64,000 nucleotides of DNA. Origin: Sycobia sp. Sy_11. Its lineage: Eukaryota; Arthropoda; Insecta; Hymenoptera; Epichrysomallidae. Shown piece by piece: positions 39,264-50,800 of the stretch (position 1 is its first letter; every line of letters starts with the position of its first letter). Position numbers and translations under genes: made by a program. The notes under the pieces were generated by a model that ran no database searches, was not told where the DNA came from, and saw only the letters and a list, made by a program, of their open reading frames with translations. Location: contig JACCIC010000028.1 of assembly GCA_018907035.1 (NCBI GenBank), positions 1,473,501-1,537,500 on the forward strand, written 5' to 3'.

Positions 39264-42247
39264 TGTGGACTTGACGATTAATATGAGGCTATATATAATA
39301 CTATAAGCGTCGTTTCCACGAAACATGCAAACTAACTTTTTCCATATTCTTGCCGAAAGATGTCTCTTTCAGAATTCGGATATAGTTTTTACAATTTTTG
39401 TGCATTATTCTCTTTAGACGCTCTATTTGTAAAATTCGTTAGGTGCATTTAGTAATATTGTAAATGATGATTTTTCTGGTTTGATTTGGGCCTAAAGAGA
39501 AAAAAGATATTATAATCGTTAAAAACCATAAATGCTATTCGTACAAGATGTTTATACATTTCTGTTCGGATATTATCAAGTTTTTTAAATGTTTTCAAAA
39601 AAACAAAAACAAAAAAAAAATATGTACACTAATATACACTATAATAAAATGACAATGCGCGACGAAATTGAACGTTCGCCGATTCAATTTTCAAAAATCA
39701 TCCTGTATGCATCATAATAATTTGGGAATATTTTTCTTGCTCGAATACTGTCATGCCGAAGCGCGTGGACAATCGCTATTTTACGTTTCGATTCAAACGT
39801 TAAAGCCAATTCGATACACGATTGTTAGATTTTTATGCTTTTTTATATTTAAACGTTTTCTTTGACATGATACTTTAAATGTACTTCGAAGTTATATCAA
39901 GTATAGTTTCCTTTAAAAAAAAAAAAAAAAAAAAAAAAGAAAAAAACATCATCGCGATAAGCACGTCGAATGTTCGAGATGATCAAAAAAATATTTCTGA
40001 AGTATTAATCTGCTTATTAAATACCGTAGATAAAATTGTAAATAGTTTTTGGAGCGAGAAAAAAGAACACGTAATATATATTATAATATCGCGACTATTA
40101 TATATCTTTATCGAAACAATACACTTTTTTATTAGTACAGATACATATATGTATGTGCGTATATTAAGGATTAAATTGAAAATTTGTTATATCATCTTTT
40201 ATATCAGCAATTAAAATTAATTCTACTTATCTCGACTGATGTAAATCAAGCTAATAAATGATTTCTGAATTTTTGTTATGAATTTATAATAATATAAAAA
40301 AATGACTTTAATGTTAATTAAAAAATATGAATTTCAAATCAATATTATATGATAGCTAGATCGTTTAATAGGAATTTATGCGACTTCGTGTGCTGAAAGC
40401 GGCCCAACCCCTACGAAGCAGATCTAAGGGATCGCTACGCTTATCGCAGGGGGTCCAAAAAGTTGCGAACATTATTTTTCGATAGATTATGTGAAAAGTA
40501 CGCAATTTATACACATGATCCTTGAATCGTTACGGCCTCGAAACTATCAAGAAATAACGATAAATTTTTAGTTTGTTATTAAAAAAAATCAGCTCTTACA
40601 ATACATTTTTTATGAAAGTCTGATGCAGAGGAATATAAAAATAGTATACCCAACGGCTTGTGGCTCATTTATTATGAAATTTTTTTCTTGTGATATTTTC
40701 ATATCTGAATGAAAATATAAAAGATTATATATTTAAGACAGTCTTTTATCTATAAAATATTTATCACATTTTAAAATTAATTTTAAATACTAGAAATTGC
40801 CTTAAGCTTAAGTACTTCGTACTAGAAACGTACATACAATATTATTATTTACACTTGAATTTTACACCTATAAATCAACTAGCAAAAAAGTGTATTGCTC
40901 TAGCGATGTTTATTTCTAAAATTGACTGTTTTTATATAAATTAGCAGATAGTAATATATATAACTCTATATATATATATATGATTTTATATCGACAGACA
41001 TAATATTATATACAAAAATAGGAAAAGTTGTATATGATTTTATATATAGCTTATGTATGATTGTATATATCAATTTATTTATAAAATTTCCTTATAATAT
41101 ATTTATTCGACATAGTTTTATTATTTTAAGTCAGAAAATATTTTTCTATCAATTCACATTTCATTTAAAGAAAAATCATCGTTCGCCGTTAAACGATTCA
41201 GTTGAACTGAATAATTTCTTGCCGAGTATGTAAGTAATATTACGTATCCATTAATACTAATCAAAATATTGCTATTTAAGTGAACAAATATAATATAACT
41301 GCGGTACGGGATGCCCCAGTGCGAGAAGGAAAAAAAACCCAATCAAAGCACGTTAGTCTACTGATTTTCCGGTTCCAATATATAATTATTTTGGAATGTG
41401 TTAATAAAGTCACTGTTTACGTTTAAAAACAAAAACTGATTTGAAAATGAAAATGCGTAATTCTAGTCAAATAATTCAGTGAGCATTTCAGTTTCTATAA
41501 CATTTTACATTTTACATTTTTCATCCTCCCTGACAGGAATCATTTGTCGCACGTATTGTTGAAGTTCGATTTTTTACAGTTTATAAATGAGCAAAACGTT
41601 GGGGGAACAACCTTCCCGATGAAAATGTGTATAATTATTCATGAGATTTTATTGTTATAAGAGTTTTTATAAATGCGAATGTTTTATTGTAAATTATAAA
41701 CTGATGAATGCAAGAGCTTTGAACTATGTAACTTTCTTTTTTAATCTTGTACTTCGTAGATTTCTGAAATAAAGCCGTATGTTAAAATTGCTTTTTTCAG
41801 TAAAAGAAGTGTATATTAAAGATAAAGTTCATGATTTAAAATAGTACTCTTATTATATAAGAATATGGAATAATTTTTCTTCCGAGTTTAACAATATTTT
41901 TAACGCAAAGCGAACGAAACTTTTCGCATCCTTAAATATGAAACTGCATTTTTCCACTTGAATATTATATAAAGAAATAAATACAATTTTTAAAAAATGA
42001 AAGAAAACTTGGATGTGCCAAAATCATTGCAAGTTTCAACTTATAATTATAAGCAAGTATATGAACTACTAAAGTATCGACAGATCTCATATCTATAGGC
42101 ATTGCTGAAGTCGCACTGCGCGGAGATAAATGAAAATATATGTAGATAAATATTAATTGCATGTGAGAAAACCACGTTGTGTTTAACAGAGATGTATATT
42201 AAAAGGAAAATTAATTAAATCGAAAATAATTGTCTTGCCTAAAAATG

Positions 42248-42281
42248 AAATAATAAATAAATAAATAAATAAATAAATAAA
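42248..42281. repeat. (AAAT)n microsatellite
   Basis: About eight AAAT units. A related (TTTA)n run lies at 20464-20492. Confidence 0.95.
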
Positions 42282-43355
42282 ATTCAAATTGTGTATACAA
42301 CTCGAGTAAGCGAAAGAATGTGCTCTCACTACATGAAGAATGAATCCTTTAACGAGCCTGATGTTGCAATTCGTAAGCAGGCTCCAAAATCACACGTTAC
42401 AATGGACCAATAAATAAATTTCGTATTCGTACTGCATAAGTAACGCAGCAAGGAAATTGTAATTGTTACTTACGTACTGTGTACAAATAATAAATGTTGC
42501 TATAATAGAGTTGTGATAACTCACTGTAACATTATTGTCTTACAGCGTTGATTCTGTTTTATTTAGAACATTTCCATTTAGCAGTTATATAGTAAATCCT
42601 AAACTTCATTGATATTTTCATTTTATATCTGTAACACTTAAGAAACTGTTGAAGACTGCAGGACAAGCAGTGTACGAAGTATCCTGAAAATAAAAAAAAA
42701 TAATAAAATAAAAAATGAAAGAAATTCTATATATTTTCAAAATTATTGCAATAAAAATGGCTTATCCTGGATGAAGTATTTGTATATTATGTTACAATAT
42801 TATTTTATGTAAAACTTAATTATTTTTATAATTAAAGAACAATGATTTAAAAGGAGAAGTAAGAGAACAAACAAGATTGTTTAATAACTTCAATTTATTT
42901 ACAATTACTATCACAATATAAATATCTTTGCGAAAAGTTATAAATAGTAAAATGATATGATCTACCAAACCAACTGAAAAACTTCCTTAATTTTATATTA
43001 TAATTATATCAGCTAAGTATATAATTAATTGACATATTAAAAACTTCTGACGTTTAAAAATTCACTCATTTTTTATACCTACAACGGTACATTTATTAGA
43101 TTTGTTTTATATGAACTTTTTGCTTATTCCTATGATTTAACATAGAATCCAAAAATTCATTTGTACTAAATTTACTGTACTAAATTCATTTTCTATTAGC
43201 ATATATAGTTATAATATTAATTCACAATGTACTATATTAATTAATATAAAATTAATAATAAATAATATAATATATTATTTTAATTGATTAAAAAGAAACT
43301 TCAGAGAGCATAACTTATATTCCACTTTTAACAGTAATTCAAGATATTAAAAAAA

Positions 43356-43974
43356 CTAAAGCTCCAAAAAAATATCAACAATACTCATCTCTGATCCAAA
43401 GAAATATTTTAACTCTCCATGCTCTTTTTCTCTTTCACAAATTGCTTGTATTTTTTTTCGGTCAAACGGCTCAATTTCCTCTAATTTTCTTAGTATTCTA
43501 TCGACCTGACTTGCAAAAGCTGCACCAAGACTCTCATATCTCAACAGTTCAGGACGTTCATGCTCAACTAGCCGAGCAAGACACCGGATTATATTTACCT
43601 GGCCACTTATTTCATGTCCTATAGAGTATTTTAAACAACAAACGCTTTGATTTATTTCACTTAATCTCCAGATGAGTACAAGTTTGAGTTGTTGCAATGT
43701 AGAGTTGGCTGAGTTTAACAAATTATTTGAAAAATTTTGTATCTCTGGTAATAATTTGAAGTTGACCAATGAAGAATGGAAGTGCACAGAAATGCGTACA
43801 GAGAAGACTTTCTTCAGAAGTATCAAAAGTGGACGAATAAAGTAAGGTGGATACGCGGGATCGCAGAAGATCACTACATCTTCATTGATTAATCCAAAAG
43901 CTTGTTGTTTTTGTTTTACAGAATAATCTATAAAGGTCTCATTGGGATTTTTCACTACTGCCGAGACTTTGCAT
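43356..43974 (-). CDS. AIMP2: AIMP2-like C-terminal domain exon, no start codon of its own
   Basis: The exon begins at acceptor TTTTTGGCAG (first base 43974, minus strand) and codes about 205 residues to TAG at 43356. It resembles the C-terminal half of AIMP2 (p38/JTV1), the scaffold of the multi-aminoacyl-tRNA synthetase complex. The segment DPAYPPYFIRPLLILLKK, the following SVHFHSS, the LVLIWRL block and GQVNIIRCLARLV match the AIMP2 thioredoxin-like and GST-C-like regions. The only in-frame AUG is near the end, so it must be spliced to an upstream exon. The expected N-terminal half (leucine zipper that binds lysyl-tRNA synthetase) is absent nearby. The end looks cut short at MSIVDIFLEL, next to a T7 run. 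The nearest upstream exon is the end of PheRS-alpha (see findings). It could also be a pseudogene fragment. Confidence 0.7.
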
Positions 43975-44177
43975 CTGCCAAAAATTCGAATAAATAAAAA
44001 ATGAAAATAGTTTCTTTATTTTAAAACGGTATGCACAAACGATTAATGAAGCAAGCAGGAAGTATAAAATTAAGAACACTACAAAAAACGCCACATAATG
44101 CAAAAATTTAACTAGTATATTTTCTTATTAAATTCAATATATATAAATTAAAAACAGTTTATTAATTAAGTAAAATA

Positions 44178-46266
44178 TTACTTGTCTAGGCGACATAACG
44201 GATTATCCTGAACCATTTGTAAATCAACTTTTGGTCCTACCAGATCCCTTATATTATTTAAGCCATATTTTATCATTGTTGGCCTGTAAAAATAAATCAT
44301 ACAGCCTAATGTAAATATTTTAAATAAAACGTATTACGTAAATAATCCTAGTAAAATTATTAAAATTATATATAAATTTAATAAAAAAATTAAAACAAAT
44401 CAAAATTTATATTTCTATATAAAATTCAAATTCTAAAATATCTTTATTTTTATAAAGAAATATTTTAAGTAAATAATGTACTAAATAAAATCATTAACAC
44501 TATTTTATAAAAAAAAAAGTACATTACTATGTATATTTTCATTTCTCACCTCTCAAGTGACAACCCCCATGCAATCACACGAACATTTTCGGGTAAGCCC
44601 ATTGGCAGTAACATTTCTGGTCTGAAAATGCCACTATTTCCAATTTCAATCCATTTGCCTAAACCCTCGTGAAAACAGAAAATTTCCATACTTGGCTCAG
44701 TATATGGGTTATAAGCTGGCTTGAATTCAAGCTTTGTAATACCCAGTTTACTGAAAAACTCGTACAATGTACCTATTAAATCTCCTAATGTAAGATTGTA
44801 ATCAGCAATTACACCTTCAACTTGGTGAAACTCAGCCAAATGAGTGGCATCTAAAGTTTCATTCCTAAAGACTCTATCAATACTAAAATATCTGACAGGT
44901 TCAAATTTTCCCTGGTAATAATTAAAATATATTTATAGAATCCCAATATATTGTTTTATTTTAATTTCATACCTTTTTCATTAGCCTATACAACATTCGT
45001 GCACTGACAGCTGTTGTATGAGTTCTTAACAAATTCTTTTGAGCCTCTTCTATTTTCCAATCATAATTGTATCCCTGTGAACCATAGCCTCCTACACTAT
45101 GAACTTTTCGTACTTTTTCTAAGTAGTCTTCAGGGAAATTTGTAACAGAAGTTACAGCAGGGTCTAAAACGATTTATTTTATGAAAATATTTAATACTTC
45201 TAATTTATATTATATTAATATATCTAAAACCTTTATGTAGTACCAGATATAAAAAAAGTATCATGAGCATCCCTTGCAGGATGCTGTTGAGGTTGGAATA
45301 ATGCATCAAAATTCCAAAAAGAATTTTCAACATAATTATTTGTTGGCATTTCTTGAAAACCCATTTCAAGGAATATTTTTCTAAATTCTGTACGAACTTT
45401 TAGTAATGGATGTAAGTGTCCAACATCCAGTGCTGCCCCTAATGCATCTAAATTAATTGGCTTAAATTTTTTTTCTTTCCATGCATTGTTAATCAACAAA
45501 TCGGAAGTAAGATCAGCCTCTGGTTTTTCAACTTTAGTTGAAAAATTTATACCCTTCTGAAGGACCATAATCTTGATAATACTAAAATTGAAAAGTATAT
45601 TATTTATTGTGTTCATTAATAACTGAATATCAACTTACTTTTCCTTAATTAATTTTCTTTTTTTATATTCTTTTTTAGAATCATCTGATAATGTCTGTAG
45701 CTCTTTTAAGTTTTTTTGTATATCATCTGAAATTGTAGGCACTTTCCTTCTTATTATAGTGTCATTTTCGTTTTTTACTAGCTCTACCCAAGAAGCAGCA
45801 AGAGCCTTAGATAAACCTACTTTGGCATAAGGAACTTTTGAAAGAATGTCTGCTTGTCGAGCTGAATTTGTATCTATAGGTATAGCATTATATACAGCAG
45901 CTTCATGACTTCCATGTTCCATAACATGTTGGCCTTCTTCTGTAAGAATCCATTCCTTTCGACTTTTTGATTCTACATTTAAAAGCTTCATGCAAAATAG
46001 CAAAATATATTTCTCTTTAATAAAATATAAGACTAGGATTATTTTATATTTTAAAAACTGAAATACAAATTTGAATAAAGTAAAACAATTGTTTAAAATT
46101 ACTCAAATACCAATTATTAATTTACCCCTTCAAATGCTTGCAAACTTTTAATAGCGCCAACAATTTTTTGATGATCAACATTAAAAAGATTTGCTAAATC
46201 AAGAGAATCTGCTTCGTCGTGTTTAGATATATAGTCCAATATTTTTTCCATAAATTCACTGGCCAT
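44178..46266 (-). CDS. PheRS-alpha: Phenylalanyl-tRNA synthetase alpha subunit, cytosolic
   Basis: Catalytic subunit of the alpha2-beta2 cytosolic enzyme that charges tRNA-Phe. Six exons on the minus strand: 46266-46126, 45985-45639, 45581-45244, 45163-44973, 44911-44550 and 44283-44178. All have GT-AG introns of 57-266 nt with matching phases. They give 494 aa against 508 in human. The N-terminal winged-helix region ([10 protein letters not shown] onward) is followed by the KEWILTEEG and GSHEA segments. The class II core has [20 protein letters not shown], the [14 protein letters not shown] block, motif 2 ([19 protein letters not shown]) and motif 3 ([11 protein letters not shown]). The protein ends CRLDK with TAA at 44178-44180. 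That stop overlaps a GTAATA donor, which could join it to the AIMP2-like exon. It is head to head with GCC2. Confidence 0.95.
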
Positions 46267-47897
46267 TGTATTTAGATTTTTTTATCCACAATCTATATAA
46301 GAAATTTTGAATACGAAGAGACCACGTACTCTTCTGTAAGTGTAGCAATATTTTAACCACTTATTAATAAAATTTCTTGCTATCCCTAATCTCTCACAGC
46401 TTGACCTGATGTTACACATACGCTAACCCTATAATTGAAAGTAATCTATAATTGTAAAATAAAAATTAGTATAATTAGTATAACACTTTTCTGAAATCAA
46501 TGTTCGGTAATTTTATATATTGGAATTTGATTAATACGCTATGATTTAGAATTCTTGCATGAGAAAAATAACCACTTAAAATTTAATTAAATGGTTTTTT
46601 ATAGAAACATACGATATCTATATAAGAATCTTTTCATAAAATTATACTACGAATAAAAGATTGACGAGTGGAAGGAAAGTGACAGTTTTTTTTAACTTTT
46701 AATTACCTATAGCTAATTATTTATAAATTTCGCTATAAATAATGTACTATTAAAAGTAATACCAGACTACCGGTATAGTACTAACACTACTAATACTTTA
46801 CTACATAGTGAACCTGTAAAATACAGTGATTAGTTTAGCCAAGTTTAGAATAGAGCACGGTCGCATAGAGATTTAGAGATGGTGATTACAGTGATTACAG
46901 ATTATTGCTGAATTAAGTGGATTAGCGATCCTCAAAGAGGTTATGAATGGTGATTGTGTGCCGAAGGCCGTGCGCCGACGTGGTTAGTTAGGTATATATA
47001 AGCAGGAATAAGTTAGGTTATAGCAAGTTATAGCAGACGTGGTTATTCGTTCCACGAAGAAGAAATATATAATATATATAAATTAACGCCAGCGCATACA
47101 GTGGTCAAAGCAGGCAATGAAGAGCGCCGGTTTTAATTTTATACAAAAAATAAAACGAGTCTTTGGAATTGTTGTATTGTAAATTATCCAACAAAATAAA
47201 AAATATAAATATGAGTTTTATACATTTCCAACTGAATAATCCATAAAACTAAAACAAAGATATTGATGATATCGATATCAGGTTTCAGCTGGTCCAGTTG
47301 GTTTCTTCAATCATGTTTCAGCCACGTTTTAGCTCATATGTACTTGCATCTGCACATGCGCAGCCATCAGCTGATAACGCTCTCTGTCGTACGTCACTGC
47401 GGTAGCCCTCTGGTGGCTTCTCAACAATTTATCATTACATTTCTGTTTTTGCAAAAAGAATATTTACAATATAATTATTTTTATAAGTACGCCGCGTAGA
47501 ATGATTACGTCAATATGACCTATTCCCGATGTAATATTGCCATTCCAATTTCACCTTTAGTTTCACGTATACATCAGGCGCACGCCTATAACTTATCTCT
47601 ATAATAATCAGAGGATAATATATACGTATCCACGTTGATAACAATAGATACCAGAATACCAGATAATAACAATATAATTGGTTGGAAAAATTATTTCTCT
47701 CTTATTAGTTTTACGAGTATCTATCCATATTAGTATATTATATTTCGATAATTTCTTTTATTTAGAGCATATTTATCAATTATGAAGACCAAGTATGCCA
47801 ACATGTAGTTACATATATTAAATAATGCTAATACATATAGCCAAAACTACATTGGATGATTTTTTGAAATAATATAATCAACGATATAAATTGAGCA
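46267..47897. promoter_or_regulatory. Divergent promoter region between PheRS-alpha and GCC2
   Basis: This 1.6 kb separates two start codons pointing away from each other and should hold both promoters and 5' UTRs. A GC-richer patch at 47290-47420 includes an NRF-1/ewg-like element (TGCACATGCGCA, 47351-47362). The 46840-47130 segment is also less AT-rich and has a TATATATAAG at about 46992. No transcription start can be fixed from sequence. No coding frame is evident. Confidence 0.5.
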
Positions 47898-50800
47898 ATG
47901 GAGGAATCAGATTTGATGACGACTTCTGTGATTCCAACTGAAGTAAGTGTATCGTAATTGTATATGACTCTATTTATATAAGTATTATATAAATCTACTT
48001 TATTTTAGTTATAATAAATTTACATAAATATTTCAGGAATCATCACTTTCTGAAGTAACAGTACAAGCTGAAAATTCAACAGAAGATAATATAACCGATA
48101 CGATAAACAAAAGTAATGAAAAATCTAATAATGACGAAAAAAATATCAGTATTAAGGAACGTTACTACAAAGTAAAATTATGAAAAATACTCTTATTAGA
48201 TATAACAAATTTTATATTAATATTCTTAAAAGAGATATTTATTATTTTAGCTTAGAGGCTTCGTTGTTTTACTTAAAAATAAAGTCTCTGATTTAACAGA
48301 ACAAAATCGATCTCTAGAGTCAGAAAATGAAAAGCTTAATAATGATAAAGAAGAATTACAAACCAAAATTCTTCGGATGTCAGAAGGTGCCAAAAAACTT
48401 CAGGTACTTATATTATATTTGTAATATAGAATATTTGTACAAAAAAATCAGAAAATTCCTAAAGGTAAAACTGTATTGTATGAAAATCTTGTATTTTAAC
48501 TAATTGTTTAAACTTGTCAAACTTTATTCTTGTGAAATAAGTAATTATTTACATAATAAAGTAATCCTTAATTTACTAATTAGTTATTAATTCAAAATAC
48601 AAAAAAAAAGTAATCGTAGGTAATAGTTTTACAAAAGATTGTATAATCTTATAATATATTTTGAGAAAAAATTTAAGCTTGAGAAAAATTTTTATAATCA
48701 ATATTTTTACACAGATGATACAATCTCAATATGACAAACTACAAGATGATATAGAATTGGTCAAAAATGAAAACAAAAGACTGATAAAGCGATTAGAAAA
48801 CTACATTCTAGAAAATGATTCTCTGAAGGATATTATTAGTAAAGAAAAAAAAGAAACAGCTCAGTTAACTGTTAAAACTACTTGCCTTTCAGAACAGAAA
48901 AGTAAATTAGAAGCTACTTGTGAACAATTAGAAAAAAAAATCAAAGATTTAAATAGTGAACTTAAAGCTGAATTAATGGTTCGTCAACAAAAAACTAAAG
49001 AATGTGAAGATTTGAAAAATACTTTAGAAGCTGAAATAAGAGCTCATAAATCAATTCAAACAAGATTAGAAGATATGAAACATGATCGAACAAGTAATAA
49101 TGTATTATCTTTGGAAGTAGCAAATTATGAGGTATGGTATCTTTTAATTGATTAAATTAATTCTTTTATTCAATGTAAATTAAAATGTATTTTATATTAT
49201 CAAATTTTTAATACTATTATTCAATATATACTTATGTTTTAGAAAAGTATTGATACTATTAAAGCACAACTTGATGAAGAAACAAATGAGCGAATAAAGT
49301 TAGAAGCAATAGTAAATCAGCATCTAGAAACTATTGAAGTTCTCACTGCTCGATTATCTGAAGTTCAAGATTCTTGTTTATCTAAAACTAAGCGTTTAAC
49401 TGCCTTAGAAGAGAAAAATCAAATTTTAGAATCAAATGCTCGTGAAGCAAAGCTTGAAAATTCTAAAGCTATAAATGAAAAAGAATCTTTTGCAAGAGAA
49501 TCTAGACGTTTAGAAACTGCTAAAAAAGATTTAGAAGCAAAAGTTGAACTACTAACCTCGGAAATGGCTAAATTAGAAGAAGAAAATAGGTAAATAATAT
49601 GTGTTTATAACATTATTTAAAAATATGAAGCAAACATTAATAAATTAAACAATTTTTCAAATTTAAGTGACACCCAAATTATTTTGTTTATATATATATA
49701 TATACTTTACATTAAGTTAATATACTTTACTCAATTCTAAAATACCTAAAATATTGATTTATAGATCACGCGTTAAAGCATTCGAAAGCCATGTGGATGA
49801 TTTAAAAAGAGAAACATCTAGATTAAATTTAGCACTGGAAAATAGTAAACGAGAAACTGGTACTTTACAAGAAGAGTTTGAAAACTATAAATTGAGAGCT
49901 CAAAGTGTACTTCTTAGAACAAAAAACGTATCCAGCAATGAATTAGAAGAAGAAGTTGAAGATTATAAACGTCAAATTTCCTTATTAACTGACAAATGTG
50001 AAAGTTATAAAGAAAGGACAGAATCTTTAATGAGAGAAATTCTTTTACTTAAGGATGAAAGAAGTCATGCTACTGATTTAGAAGAAGAATTAGTAGCAAA
50101 ATTATCTATTTTGAGACAAGAATCAGTAACTGTTATAGAAAAAAATAGAAAACAGGAGGCAGAAATACAAAGGTTGCAAATTAATCATGAAAAAACAGTA
50201 GATAATTTAAGAAGAAATTATGAGGTATAATCATTATTACAAAAGATTAATTTATTTACAATTAATAATGTACTTAAAACATTAATACATAATAAAATAA
50301 TTATATGTTATAATAAAATTATAAAATTTAAAAACTTATTTCTATAGGAACAAATAACTCATCTTAATAAAAGATATGAAGAAGAAATCCAGAGTATAAA
50401 ATTAGAATCAACCTTAAAGTCTTCAATAAATTCGAAATCAACTATTGTAGAGTCTACACCTTCAATTGCAGTTTCAGCTCCATCTCCACCTCTTATTGAA
50501 AGAGAAGAATGTGAGGTAATTGTATACATTTTCTATATTTTATATTTTTTGTAAGTGCAATCTTGTCATTGAATTTATTAAAATTTGTTTATAATTAGGG
50601 ATCAGAGAGTATTGAATTCTTACAACAAGTATTTAAGAGTGCAGAAAAAAATCAAGAAATAGCAGTAGTACCAGAAATACCAAGAACAAATGTCACACCT
50701 TTGGATCAGTTACTAGAATTTCCTTTTGATGAACATGAAGTAATATCAAGGGTCCCAGAAGATAGTCCAGAAGTGGTTATTTTTAAAAATCGAGTAAAAC

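Larger units (their letters stand above)
38730..43355. other. Receptor 3' flank and gene-poor intergenic region
   Basis: The first few hundred bases are presumably receptor 3' UTR, with (TG)n at 38850-38866, poly-C at 38900-38908 and a (TA)n array at 39207-39260. The rest is strongly AT-rich, with a poly-A run at 39916-39938, an (AAAT)n array at 42248-42281 and one isolated GC-rich patch at 40380-40460. I see no coding potential; the open frames at 39668-40214 do not resemble proteins. Confidence 0.65.
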
